A DNA stretch of 64,000 bases. Source: Nitrospirales bacterium (GTDB taxonomy: Bacteria > Nitrospirota > Nitrospiria > Nitrospirales > UBA8639). Position 1 is the stretch's first letter. Each line of letters opens with the position of its first letter. A model generated the notes under the pieces. That model ran no database searches. It was not told the origin of the DNA and saw only the letters and a program-made list of their open reading frames with translations. Below are positions 55,801 through 64,000 of the stretch, in pieces. The stretch lies in contig BQIV01000015.1 in the NCBI GenBank assembly GCA_021604005.1, positions 1 to 64,000 on the forward strand, in the 5' to 3' direction. The translations under genes and the position numbers were made by a program.

Positions 55801-57321
55801 TTGAACAAGCGTCATCTGTATTTACTCGTTCTGTCTTTATCTGCCTTTGGTCTTGGCCTGTTTGTCTATAAGGCTGCCGTCCTTCAATTTCCGTTAGTTC
55901 CACAAACACAAGCCGAACTGTGGAACGTCGAAGTTCACCTGACGTTTTTCGCCAAAAATAAGCCGGTAAAAGCTTCGCTCGCCTTACCGAGGAATACTCG
56001 TCGATATGCCATCGTTGATGAAAACTTTATTTCTCAAGGGTATGGGTTAACGACGGTAAAAGATGATGAGAACCGGCGAGCCACCTGGTCCATCCGGAAT
56101 GCCAACGGCAAACAACATTTATACTATCGCGCTACGGTTCGACGAGTTGAAGTTGCGGATCTTCACACAGAACCTCGCATGCCCGACATCGCCATTTCCC
56201 CTCTTCTGGGCGCACAATTAGCTGCTGCCCAAGCGCTGCTGGCTGACATTAAGGAAAAGTCTGCCGATGCCACCACCATGGTTGCCGAACTCTTCTCCCG
56301 GATGAAACATCCAAATGCCGATCCAAATCTTCAATTACTCCTCGCAAAAGATTATTCGCCGGAAAACAAGCTCGAACTGGCCACTGACATCCTGGATCTT
56401 GCCAAAATTCCCAATCGAATCGTTCATGGCGTTCGACTCGCAGAATTTCAACGACAAGCCACCATCGTCCACTGGTTACAGATTTTTGTAAAGGGTGAAT
56501 GGAAGTCACATCATCCGGAAACCGGCAGTCCTGATATTCCAAGTAATTACTTCACCTGGTGGCGCGGACTCCAGCCATTAATGGATATTGACGGCGGCGA
56601 TAAACTCGCCATGACAATGACCGTAGCTCCCAATCAGGAAGAGGCCATACAGGCAGCCATGTATCATACGCAACTGGCAACCCCTGAATTATTGGAATTT
56701 TCTCTCTTTAGCCTACCTCTCGAGGCACAGGCGGTCTATCGGATTTTGCTCATGGTTCCCCTGGGAGCCTTGTTGTTACTCGTGCTCCGAAACGTCATTG
56801 GGATCAAGACGTTTGGGACCTTCATGCCCATCCTCATGGCCCTAGCATTTCGCGAAACGCAATTACTCTGGGGGGTCATCCTGTTCTCATTCGTAGTAGC
56901 GTTAGGATTGGGGGTACGCTTTTATCTCGAACATCTCAAACTCCTCCTTGTTCCCCGGCTGGCGTCCCTTCTGATTATCGTCATTCTCCTGATGGCCGCC
57001 CTTAGCATCCTCAGTCATAAACTTGGCCTTGATCGAGGACTCTCGGTCGCATTATTTCCTATGGTCATTTTAACGATGACGATTGAGCGTATGTGCATCG
57101 TCTGGGAAGAACGGGGAGCGAGTGAATCCATTCAACAAGGCTTAGGAAGTTTAGCGGTCGCCTCACTGACCTATGTGGCCATGACAATCCCATATATGGA
57201 GCACCTGCTCTTTGTCTTTCCAGAATTGTTATTACTCTTCCTGGCAGGCACATTGCTGATGGGACGGTACTCTGGTTTTCGGTTGCTCGAACTTCGTCGT
57301 TTTAAGGCATTAACGCAATAG
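55801..57321 (+). CDS. UUP1-family membrane protein: inactive transglutaminase-like domain plus 7TM
   Basis: A 506-residue protein with one amino-terminal helix (about 6-26), a periplasmic region of about 270 residues that resembles a transglutaminase fold (LELATDILDLAKIPNRIVHGVRL, IVHWLQIFVKGEWKSHHPETG) and about seven membrane helices from residue 310 to 490. The expected catalytic Cys before the central helix is not present, so the fold is probably non-catalytic and may bind a peptide. TTG start with AAGTAAG-like sequence before it, six bases after the protease gene. The function is unknown; export or sensing of a ligase product is a reasonable guess. Confidence 0.85.
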   Translation: MNKRHLYLLVLSLSAFGLGLFVYKAAVLQFPLVPQTQAELWNVEVHLTFFAKNKPVKASLALPRNTRRYAIVDENFISQGYGLTTVKDDENRRATWSIRNANGKQHLYYRATVRRVEVADLHTEPRMPDIAISPLLGAQLAAAQALLADIKEKSADATTMVAELFSRMKHPNADPNLQLLLAKDYSPENKLELATDILDLAKIPNRIVHGVRLAEFQRQATIVHWLQIFVKGEWKSHHPETGSPDIPSNYFTWWRGLQPLMDIDGGDKLAMTMTVAPNQEEAIQAAMYHTQLATPELLEFSLFSLPLEAQAVYRILLMVPLGALLLLVLRNVIGIKTFGTFMPILMALAFRETQLLWGVILFSFVVALGLGVRFYLEHLKLLLVPRLASLLIIVILLMAALSILSHKLGLDRGLSVALFPMVILTMTIERMCIVWEERGASESIQQGLGSLAVASLTYVAMTIPYMEHLLFVFPELLLLFLAGTLLMGRYSGFRLLELRRFKALTQ

Positions 57322-57342
57322 CACGATTGCAGCACGGCATGT

Positions 57343-58317
57343 ATGTTTGCTCTCAGTAAAGCATTGGCAAAACAGGGCGTCCTCGGCTTAAACCACCGCA
57401 ATGCGGGCTATACGCTTTGGCATAACCCACGCCACCTCTTTCCTCTTGTCGATGATAAATTGACAACGAAGCAATTAGCTGAAGCAGCCGGACTCGCGGT
57501 TCCCAAATTGTATGGCGTTATTGAAATTGAACGACAGGTGCGCGGGCTTTCCAACTTGCTCAAACCCTACGATGACTTTGTGATTAAACCAGCGCAAGGC
57601 AGTGGCGGAGATGGTATTGTCGTGATTACGGGCCGACGCAGCCATCGCTATCGCAAAGCCAGTGGTCACTTTGTCACTCAGGAAGGCCTCGACCATCATG
57701 TGTCCAATATTTTAAGTGGACTCTACAGTCTTGGCGGACACCCGGACAAAGCCTTGATTGAATATCGTGTACAGTTTGATCCCGTGTTTGAAGCTATTAG
57801 CTTCCAAGGCATTCCTGACATTCGCATTATCATCTTTCTTGGGGTTCCCGTCATGGCCATGGTTCGTCTTCCGACTCGCATGTCGGATGGGAAGGCGAAT
57901 CTCCATCAGGGAGCTATTGGAGCAGGCATCGATCTGGCCACAGGACGGACCTTAAGCGGGGTTTGGAAAAATGAGATTGTCACCGAACATCCAGACACCG
58001 AACAATCAATCACTGGCGTCCAAATTCCACACTGGGAAACCTTACTGCATCAATCGGCCCAATGTTATGAACTGACAGGACTCGGCTATCAAGGGGTCGA
58101 CCTCGTCTTGGATAAAACCCAAGGACCACTAATCTTAGAACTGAATGCGCGGCCTGGGCTCAACATTCAAATTGCCAATCAGGCAGGACTTTTGCCACGA
58201 TTGCAAATGGTCGAAAAAGAATCAAAAAATCTCATCAAGCTTGAAGATCGATTAGCCTTTGCCACACGGCACTTTGCCGCATCCTCAAATGACCCTTCAG
58301 AACCACGAGGACAATAG
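57343..58317 (+). CDS. RimK-like alpha-L-glutamate ligase (ATP-grasp)
   Basis: A 324-residue ATP-grasp protein of the RimK-related ligase group that accompanies UUP1-type proteins. Motifs: LGLNHRNAGYTLWHNPR at the start, KLTTKQLAEAAGLAVPKLYG, the nucleotide loop VIKPAQGSGGDGIVVI (about 84-99), DIRIIIFLGVPVMAMVRLPT and the metal site LILELNARPGLNIQIAN near 265. It starts 21 bases after the 7TM gene. It probably adds Glu or similar residues to a peptide or small molecule; the acceptor is unknown. It is only distantly related to the RimK at 35398. Confidence 0.9.
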   Translation: MFALSKALAKQGVLGLNHRNAGYTLWHNPRHLFPLVDDKLTTKQLAEAAGLAVPKLYGVIEIERQVRGLSNLLKPYDDFVIKPAQGSGGDGIVVITGRRSHRYRKASGHFVTQEGLDHHVSNILSGLYSLGGHPDKALIEYRVQFDPVFEAISFQGIPDIRIIIFLGVPVMAMVRLPTRMSDGKANLHQGAIGAGIDLATGRTLSGVWKNEIVTEHPDTEQSITGVQIPHWETLLHQSAQCYELTGLGYQGVDLVLDKTQGPLILELNARPGLNIQIANQAGLLPRLQMVEKESKNLIKLEDRLAFATRHFAASSNDPSEPRGQ

Positions 58318-58336
58318 GCTCTACTGCTCCCATAAA

Positions 58337-58410
58337 CCTTCCCCTTCATCGATACGGCAAACGAGTGTCAACAGCAAATCAGATGAGAGGCTTCGCATGA
58401 AAAGGGAAGG
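58337..58410. terminator. Imperfect long-loop inverted repeat between convergent genes
   Basis: CCTTCCCCTTCAT (58337-58349) is nearly complementary to ATGAAAAGGGAAGG (58397-58410), with one mismatch and one extra base. It lies between the convergent ligase and anti-sigma genes, where a two-way terminator would be expected. The 47-base loop is long, so this is tentative. Confidence 0.25.
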
Positions 58411-58440
58411 AGGAGAGCAATTCGATCCACTATGCTTATG

Positions 58441-59067
58441 CTAGACAATCGATTCAAGCAGCTCATTATTCGGCGAGAAGATCATGAGCATGAGACATCC
58501 ATCTTCAGTTGACGTTTCATGATGCACGGTTCCGGATTCCGCGCGGTGGTAATCTCCAGGATAGAGAATATGTCCGCCGCACGACAGCGTACCCTCGAGA
58601 ATATAAAACTCTTCGGGGGATGTATGCCGATGAGCTCGATAGCAACTATGGGGTGCCATACGTGCAAGCACGGTCATCCGCCCGATGGCTTTATCAAACG
58701 ATAGCCGCTTGACACGAATACCAGGCTCAACTTCTCGCCAACAATCATCTGTCGATCGAACGATTGTAAACCCGCTGGACTGCTCGGACGGCGCCTCTGG
58801 GTCCTGTACGACACCTTGTCCTTTTTCTTGGGGTTCAGCGGCAACGCGCTTGAGTAATGTTGTACGGAGCGAAGCAGGGGGAGTTTTGGGTGCGGCGGCG
58901 GCACCAAGTAGCCCGGCAACGTTCTGAAAGTCTTTCACGGCTTGGCACGTCGCGCAGCCTTCAGCGACGGTTTTTTCAAAGGCCTTCAACTCCGCCCCCT
59001 CAAGCGCACCCAATACATAGAGCGCGGCCTGTTCGAGCATGTCATCGCTAGGTTCTTGCGGGATCAC
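58441..59067 (-). CDS. ChrR/RskA-like anti-sigma factor with cupin domain
   Basis: A 208-residue cytoplasmic protein. The first 75 residues form an anti-sigma-type helical domain (AALYVLGALEGAELKAFEK) with a CATC pair near 38-41 that may bind zinc, although the usual upstream His is not obvious. From about 105 to 200 it has a cupin with the metal motif HRHTSPEEFYILEGTL and GGHILYPGDYHRAESGTVHHE. In ChrR the cupin senses singlet oxygen or related damage and frees the sigma factor. Its ATG overlaps the sigma stop by four bases (ATGA), which couples their translation. Confidence 0.88.
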   Translation of the reverse strand: MIPQEPSDDMLEQAALYVLGALEGAELKAFEKTVAEGCATCQAVKDFQNVAGLLGAAAAPKTPPASLRTTLLKRVAAEPQEKGQGVVQDPEAPSEQSSGFTIVRSTDDCWREVEPGIRVKRLSFDKAIGRMTVLARMAPHSCYRAHRHTSPEEFYILEGTLSCGGHILYPGDYHRAESGTVHHETSTEDGCLMLMIFSPNNELLESIV

Positions 59068-59714
59068 GAGATAAGACCTTCCTCCAATGGACCAAGAATC
59101 ATTCGTAACTTCATCATACCTAATCGTACTCGCGTTTTCACGGTTCCAAGCGGCTCGCCGATATGCTGAGCAATCTCACGTTGCGTAAGCCCTCCAAAAT
59201 ACGCCAACTCAATCACACTCCGCTGATCACTTGTCAAAGACGCTAACGCCTGCTGAAGCACACGACGCTGTTCACGATAGGCGCTCGATTCTTCAGGATT
59301 CGCCTTTGTCGCCGGAGCATCTTCTATCGTATCTAACGATTGGCAACGGTCTCGCTCTTTCTGTCCTGAGCGAAGTCGATCGATCGCGCGACTTCTCACT
59401 AACACCGTTAACCACACAATCGGCTTCCCTCGCTTCTGATCAAATTGGCCAGCCTGACGCCAGACTTGCATATACACGTCCATCGTCACTTCTTCGGCAA
59501 GCATGGGATCATTCAAGACACGGCAGGCCAACCCATACACATAAGGTGACGTTTGGTCATACAAATCTCCAAGCGCGTGCTCATTTCCCCGAGCCACCAT
59601 TGCAATCAAACGCACCAACTCCTGATCGTGCGCACTCAACTCCGGCTTCACCTGTACATCGACATCAAGCACTCGCGTATATCCTTTACTCCTACTACGA
59701 GAAAGGTGCGTCAC
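59064..59714 (-). CDS. ECF-family sigma factor (SigK-like) paired with the cupin anti-sigma
   Basis: A 216-residue ECF sigma factor: region 2 at about 45-115 (ALGDLYDQTSPYVYGLACRVL, WRQAGQFDQKRGKPIVWLT) and region 4 at about 155-205 (RSVIELAYFGGLTQREIAQHIG). The PIVWL pattern and partner type fit the SigK/RskA-ChrR group. Cytoplasmic and held inactive by the overlapping anti-sigma gene product. Divergent from it is a DUF4331-TPR-HupE operon, probably under its control since this pairing recurs in bacteria (inference). The amino-terminal 30 residues are variable and the exact start is uncertain. Confidence 0.92.
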   Translation of the reverse strand: MTHLSRSRSKGYTRVLDVDVQVKPELSAHDQELVRLIAMVARGNEHALGDLYDQTSPYVYGLACRVLNDPMLAEEVTMDVYMQVWRQAGQFDQKRGKPIVWLTVLVRSRAIDRLRSGQKERDRCQSLDTIEDAPATKANPEESSAYREQRRVLQQALASLTSDQRSVIELAYFGGLTQREIAQHIGEPLGTVKTRVRLGMMKLRMILGPLEEGLIS

Positions 59715-59974
59715 ATGGATTCATGCCCAACACAGGATATCCGTCTGCGTGCGGTGACGCGATACCCTCCTCGCTCCCTGACGATTTCATCAATACTCAA
59801 GACCACACTCTACAACTTACCTAGACCAACATGAAACGTATTGTACGCATTTCCATAAAAGAAATCCAAAACGATACATCCGTCCGTACCGTAGAAAAAC
59901 ACGACATATTCAAACACACCCACATGATGCACATACCACAATCACTTATCACTGACAATCTTGGAGGTCATGAC

Positions 59975-61486
59975 ATGAGAATTCCGCATGGACAGCAACT
60001 CGCAGCCCTTATGCTCACAATATGTATCGCGGCTCCCGCTTTTGGCGCCAGCCACCGTGAAGCTCCGCTGATTGCACTTGACCCGGCAGCTGACAACACC
60101 GATGTCTATGCCTTTCGAAGTTGGGAAGATCCGGACAAGGTCGTGTTCATTCTCAACGTCATACCTGGCCAAGATCCAGCGGATGGACCAAATTACTTTG
60201 CCTTTGATGACAAAGTCCTGTACGAAATTCATATTGATAATAATCAGGATGGCAAAGCCGAGGACATCGTCTATCAGATCAAATTTACGTCTGAAACTCG
60301 ACCAGCACTTGGATCATTAAACTTTCCTCTACCCTTCGTTGGAAATCCAAACATCGCTGTCTCCGAACTTCAAGGAATTACTGCGCTCGACGGCCCGGGC
60401 TCGGAAGGATTGACTCGACGGCAAACCTACACCGTCACCGAGGTTCAAGGAAAAAAACGAAAGCGTCTCTTTCGAGGTCAAAGGCTCGTGGCAGTCCCAT
60501 CGAACGTCGGACCAGCCACGATGCCAAATTATGAAGACTTGGCCGCGCAAGGTATCTACAAAGATAGCTCGAGCGGTATTCGTGTCTTTGCTGGACAACG
60601 CGCTGAGACCTTTTATATTGATTTAGGAGCCGTCTTTGACACGGTAAATCTACGCCGTCCTGTTCCTGCTCTCACCGAAGATGAAGACGCGAATGATGCG
60701 GCCAACCCATTCGGGATCAATCGCTTCAGCGGGTCTAACATCAACAGCATTGCAATTGAAGTACCAATTACACGAATCATCAAAAATAATAAATCTAGAG
60801 GCACAACCGACAAACCCGTAATCGGCATATATGCCTCGACCAGTAAGAAGCAGATAAAAATCTTACGGCGCAATGGGAAAGCAATTGATGTCGGCAAGTT
60901 TGTTCAAATATCCAGAATGGCCAACCCACTGGTGAATGAACTCGTTATCGATACTCCAACGAAAGATAAGTGGAATGCATCTGATCCTGAAGACGAGGCA
61001 CAATTTCAAGAATTCTTTAAAGCGCCTTCCCTCGCAACTGCGCTGAACTTGATTTTCAAGCTTCCTGTACCCGCTACTCCTCGAACTGATCTGATGCAAG
61101 TGTTTTTGAAGTACCCGGGACAACAGTTAAACGGGACGAACTGTGGCTCACCCTGTTCGGAGTTGCTTCGGGTTGATCTCAGCATTTCACCTACATCTCC
61201 GGAAAACCAAAAACGCCTCGGTCGACTAGCTGGTGACCCAGCAGGATTTCCTAATGGACGCCGACCCAATGATGACGTCACGGATATTGCCACGCGAGTC
61301 GTCGGCGGACAAGCTTTTATCGACAACCGTGTGGGAGACGGAGTCAATTTTCTTGAAGACGCTCCAGGGACCAATCTCACATCTAATGGAATATACAAGA
61401 TTTTTCCATTCCTTCCGACGCCACACGATGGGCGAAACCGCCGGCATATCGATTGCGATGAAGTCGGAGCAAATCCGTGCAATTGA
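59975..61486 (+). CDS. DUF4331 exported protein
   Basis: A 503-residue protein of the DUF4331 family. ATG 59975 follows GGAGG by seven bases; the open frame extends 48 codons upstream to 59831 without support. The signal peptide is cut after FGA (about 25), leaving SHREAPLIALDPAADNTDVYAF, the family hallmark. Further motifs are FVGNPNIAVSELQGI-like and DDVTDIATRVVGGQ near the end. The function of DUF4331 is unknown; members are secreted or periplasmic and often sit beside ECF/ChrR systems and TPR and HupE-type genes, exactly as here. Confidence 0.92.
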   Translation: MRIPHGQQLAALMLTICIAAPAFGASHREAPLIALDPAADNTDVYAFRSWEDPDKVVFILNVIPGQDPADGPNYFAFDDKVLYEIHIDNNQDGKAEDIVYQIKFTSETRPALGSLNFPLPFVGNPNIAVSELQGITALDGPGSEGLTRRQTYTVTEVQGKKRKRLFRGQRLVAVPSNVGPATMPNYEDLAAQGIYKDSSSGIRVFAGQRAETFYIDLGAVFDTVNLRRPVPALTEDEDANDAANPFGINRFSGSNINSIAIEVPITRIIKNNKSRGTTDKPVIGIYASTSKKQIKILRRNGKAIDVGKFVQISRMANPLVNELVIDTPTKDKWNASDPEDEAQFQEFFKAPSLATALNLIFKLPVPATPRTDLMQVFLKYPGQQLNGTNCGSPCSELLRVDLSISPTSPENQKRLGRLAGDPAGFPNGRRPNDDVTDIATRVVGGQAFIDNRVGDGVNFLEDAPGTNLTSNGIYKIFPFLPTPHDGRNRRHIDCDEVGANPCN

Positions 61487-61515
61487 TTTGTAGGTCCTGA
61501 AATTTTCGACACATG

Positions 61516-61544
61516 CCACCCTCTCCCTAACATGGAGAGGGTGG
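61516..61544. repeat. Perfect 11-bp stem-loop between DUF4331 and TPR genes
   Basis: CCACCCTCTCC (61516-61526) and GGAGAGGGTGG (61534-61544) form a perfect eleven-base stem with a seven-base loop. No T run follows on either strand, so it is not a classical terminator. It may be a partial terminator, an mRNA-stability element, or a member of the dispersed CCCTCTCC/GGAGAGGG intergenic repeats found in many bacterial genomes. Confidence 0.65.
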
Positions 61545-61562
61545 GGACAAGAGCGACAGACA

Positions 61563-62753
61563 ATGCTGACCTCAATGACTTTTCTAAAAATGCTCCTGCT
61601 CAGCTTGGCGATTGTATTTCAGTTATACGACGCAACCAGCCTTTATGCAGAACCTTACATTCCTCAGGATGATTCGGTGGTATTAGAACAACTTCCAGTA
61701 TCACGTGATCCTCAAATTAAGAAACTTCGTAGGCTTCGAACACAACTATCCAAACATCCCGAAGATCTCACTCTTGCCGTTCAACTTGCGCGTGCGTACC
61801 TTCATTTGGGGCAGACCAAAGCTGACCCTCGTTACGACGGCTATGCGAAGTCCGCACTTGCGTCCTGGTGGAACATGACTCAACCGCCGCCAGAAGTGCT
61901 CATCCTGCGTGCAACCCTTCGACAACGTCAACATGACTTTGATCGTGCACTCCAAGACCTATCCCTCGTCATTAACGATCAATCCAACCATGCCCAGGCA
62001 TGGCTCACTCGGGCCGTTATCTACCAAGTTCGTGGAAACTATCAAGATGCACGCCAAAGCTGTCTTCCTCTATTGCGACTCACCAACACGTTGATTTCAA
62101 CGGCATGTCTTGCCAATGCCATGAGCATGAACGGTCATGCATTGGAGAGCTATCACAGCTTACAAAGAAGTATCGAGCAAGATTCCTCTTCCACGCCACA
62201 AGAAAAGCTTTGGGCCTTGACAATCCTGGCTGAGACGGCCACACGGTTGGGGAAATATCCAGAGGCTGAACAGTATTTTCAAGAGGCCCTCACCATCGAG
62301 CGAGAAGACACGTATCTGTTAGGGGCCTATAGCGATTTTTTATTGGACCAAGGCCGCCCGAAAGACGTTCATGTTTTACTCAAGAATCAAACCTTGCCTG
62401 ACGGCCTACTCTTGCGCCTCACTTTGGCAGAACATCAACTCAATTCTTCAACACGCGACAAACATGTCGAAACACTCAAGGCGCGTTTTGCAGAAAATCG
62501 ACTGAGAGGGGAAGCACGGCACCTGCGGGAAGAAGCTCGCTTCACACTTCACCTTTTACATCAACCAAAACACGCCCTGAAACTGGCGTTGGAGAACTGG
62601 AATATTCAACGGGAGCCCTGGGATGCTCGCATGGTGTTGGAGACGTCGCTTTTGAGTGGAGACCGATCGGCAGCGCAACCTGTTTTGAATTGGCTCTCGT
62701 CCAATAATTTAGAAGATACACAACTTCAGAAACTCATAGGGCCATTGTCATGA
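61563..62753 (+). CDS. Exported TPR-repeat protein
   Basis: A 396-residue protein with a signal peptide (core about 8-20, cut near LYA at 29) and several tetratricopeptide-like helical pairs from about 55 to 270: EDLTLAVQLARAYLHLGQ, HAQAWLTRAVIYQVRGNYQDA, GKYPEAEQYFQEALTIERED. Such proteins act as protein-binding scaffolds. It lies after the DUF4331 gene and overlaps the HupE/UreJ-like gene by four bases, so it is part of the same operon and may hold DUF4331 protein at the membrane. No strong ribosome site precedes the ATG. Confidence 0.85.
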   Translation: MLTSMTFLKMLLLSLAIVFQLYDATSLYAEPYIPQDDSVVLEQLPVSRDPQIKKLRRLRTQLSKHPEDLTLAVQLARAYLHLGQTKADPRYDGYAKSALASWWNMTQPPPEVLILRATLRQRQHDFDRALQDLSLVINDQSNHAQAWLTRAVIYQVRGNYQDARQSCLPLLRLTNTLISTACLANAMSMNGHALESYHSLQRSIEQDSSSTPQEKLWALTILAETATRLGKYPEAEQYFQEALTIEREDTYLLGAYSDFLLDQGRPKDVHVLLKNQTLPDGLLLRLTLAEHQLNSSTRDKHVETLKARFAENRLRGEARHLREEARFTLHLLHQPKHALKLALENWNIQREPWDARMVLETSLLSGDRSAAQPVLNWLSSNNLEDTQLQKLIGPLS

Positions 62754-63892
62754 TCCGGTGGTCTTTCACCATTTTTTCATGTTTCCTTCTGCTTCTATGT
62801 TCAGAACTCACGTTCGCTCACAAAGCCAGCGATAGTTATCTACGCTTCACGATTCATGACAATACCATTCAAGGACAATGGGACATCGCCTTACGCGACC
62901 TCGATTATGCCATCGAACTCGATAAAGACAATGACGGGAAAATCACATGGGGAGAACTTCAGGCCAGGCATCAAGCCATCACGAATTATGCCCTCCCCCG
63001 TCTTCAGATACGCGGGAATGGCACCGCCTGTTGGAGCAACGCCACAGATCATCTCGTCGATCATCACACCGACGGAGCCTATGCCGTTCTGCGTTTTTCA
63101 GTCGTCTGCCCTGAAGCGTTGAACACCGTTGCGATAGAATACGGCCTGCTGTTTGACCTCGATCCATCGCATCGTGGACTGTTACACGTCGATGACGATG
63201 GACGAGTGCACACCGGAGTCTTGAGTCCTGACCAGCGAACGATTCAACTCGATCTCAAGAAACGCTCTCATTGGTATGAGTTTCTCCAATTTGGACGAGA
63301 AGGCATGTGGCATATTTGGATCGGCTATGATCATATACTCTTCTTAATCAGCCTTCTTCTACCTGCCGTATTATGGTGGGAAGGACGACGGTGGCATGCA
63401 GTCGAATCCTTTTCTCCGGCATTCCGAGAAGTCGTGAAGATTGTCACGGCATTTACCGTGGCGCACTCCATAACCCTTAGCCTAGCGGTGCTAGGGATGG
63501 TGAGTCTACCGTCACGATGGGTGGAATCCGCAATCGCCGCCTCAGTATTATTTGCTGCACTCCATAATGTATACCCTGTTATCCGTGCTCGCCTTTGGGT
63601 CGCGACCTTTCTGTTTGGCTTGATTCACGGATTAGGGTTCGCGTCCGTTCTCATCGATCTCGGACTGCCAGGAAAGTCATTGGCATTAGCTCTTGCGGGA
63701 TTCAATCTCGGAGTAGAAGTCGGCCAGATCGTGATCGTCGGCCTATTTATCCCACTGGCCTTTTTGATCCGTCGATCCTGGTCTTATCAACATGTCGTCC
63801 TGAACTTCGGTTCTATTCTGATCGCCCTCATGGCATTCGTCTGGTTAATGGAACGAAGTATGGACGTCAATGTAGGAATGGGAGTGTGGTAA
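62750..63892 (+). CDS. HupE/UreJ-family membrane protein with EF-hand-like loop
   Basis: A 380-residue protein. A signal peptide (about 1-23) leads to the typical mature start HKASDSYL, then a periplasmic domain of about 170 residues containing an EF-hand-like loop DKDNDGKITWGE (about 63-74), which could bind Ca2+. From about 190 there are six to seven membrane helices with the HupE/UreJ signatures GYDHILFLISLLLP, AHSITLSLAVLG and FGLIHGLGFASVL, whose His residues may bind metal. HupE/UreJ proteins are nickel or cobalt permeases, but this larger branch may have another role. ATG overlaps the TPR stop by four bases. Confidence 0.88.
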   Translation: MIRWSFTIFSCFLLLLCSELTFAHKASDSYLRFTIHDNTIQGQWDIALRDLDYAIELDKDNDGKITWGELQARHQAITNYALPRLQIRGNGTACWSNATDHLVDHHTDGAYAVLRFSVVCPEALNTVAIEYGLLFDLDPSHRGLLHVDDDGRVHTGVLSPDQRTIQLDLKKRSHWYEFLQFGREGMWHIWIGYDHILFLISLLLPAVLWWEGRRWHAVESFSPAFREVVKIVTAFTVAHSITLSLAVLGMVSLPSRWVESAIAASVLFAALHNVYPVIRARLWVATFLFGLIHGLGFASVLIDLGLPGKSLALALAGFNLGVEVGQIVIVGLFIPLAFLIRRSWSYQHVVLNFGSILIALMAFVWLMERSMDVNVGMGVW

Positions 63893-64000
63893 GTGCTTCA
63901 TCGAGCATTCATAGGCATCGTGTTCATGATTCTCGTTTTTGTGTTGTGTCATACCATGATGGTCAGCACGACAACAGGCATGATGGATTCACGAGCGTTA
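63893..64000 (+). CDS. Start of a further exported protein (runs off right edge)
   Basis: Immediately after the HupE-like stop, GTG 63893 opens a frame that stays open for the remaining 36 codons. The product begins with a basic residue and a long hydrophobic core (GIVFMILVFVLCHTMMV), as in a signal peptide or membrane anchor. GGGAG lies about eight bases before the GTG. Probably the fourth gene of the DUF4331 operon; the family cannot be told from this much sequence. Confidence 0.5.
   Translation, partial: MLHRAFIGIVFMILVFVLCHTMMVSTTTGMMDSRAL

Noticed and set aside
1-64000. CRISPR arrays, insertion sequences, prophage or integrase genes
   Set aside because: None seen: no regular repeat-spacer pattern, no transposase or integrase motifs in any plausible frame.

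Overview
The window looks like a chromosomal segment of a nitrite-oxidising Nitrospira-type bacterium. The strongest clue is at the left edge: bases 1-390 (minus strand) encode the Tat-exported amino terminus of a nitrite oxidoreductase alpha subunit (NxrA) of the Nitrospira periplasmic type. By eye the base composition is close to half G+C, lower than I would expect for sewage-type Nitrospira, so a marine-type relative is possible (inference). I found no rRNA, convincing tRNA, CRISPR array, insertion sequence or phage gene.

Layout. (1) 1-2.9 kb: nxrA start, a long 935-base leader, and a GAF/AAA+/Fis sigma-54 activator on the same strand. (2) 4.1-5.9 kb: a secreted protein and two gene wrecks, a ZntB-type transporter with an internal deletion and the tail of an MscS channel. 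(3) 6.0-11.4 kb: GlgE-pathway genes, a trehalose synthase-maltokinase fusion and the maltosyltransferase GlgE. (4) 11.4-21.1 kb: a large set of transglutaminase-like, circularly permuted ATP-grasp, alpha-E and DUF2126 proteins, with the ATP-grasp/alpha-E pair present once fused and once split. (5) 21.5-25.6 kb: an ECF sigma factor with a 60-residue partner and an MscS-like channel, then an Asp23/AmaP envelope operon with one frameshifted member. (6) 26-34.8 kb: a lipoprotein, an AsmA-like giant, two MscS-type channels, an MgtE pair and a broken CNNM gene. (7) 34.9-40 kb: a RimB-like protease, RimK and an AstE/aspartoacylase-like hydrolase, then a repetitive LEA-like protein and a LapA/lipoprotein pair. 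(8) 40.4-47.2 kb: soluble transhydrogenase, cytochrome bd-type oxidase, a kinase remnant, a REC-DUF2934 protein and pyruvate kinase. (9) 47.5-52 kb: a BT1-type transporter, a broken MarC gene, a secreted protein and an MscS gene stopped by one in-frame TAA. (10) 52.2-58.3 kb: an MGH1/GH63-like glycosidase preceded by a two-copy operator-like palindrome, and a second protease / 7TM / RimK-like ligase module. (11) 58.4-64 kb: an ECF sigma/ChrR-type anti-sigma pair divergent from a DUF4331-TPR-HupE/UreJ operon and the start of another exported protein.

Two themes recur. One is osmotic and envelope stress: trehalose/alpha-glucan metabolism, five MscS-type loci, Asp23/AmaP, a LEA-like helix protein and two ECF systems. 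The other is ATP-grasp ligase chemistry with matching proteases: two circularly permuted ATP-grasp proteins, two RimK-type ligases, two retropepsin-like proteases, two transglutaminase-like proteins with intact catalytic residues and a probably inactive membrane one. Seven loci are visibly broken, an unusual density for 64 kb. Functions come from motifs recognised by reading; no database search was possible.
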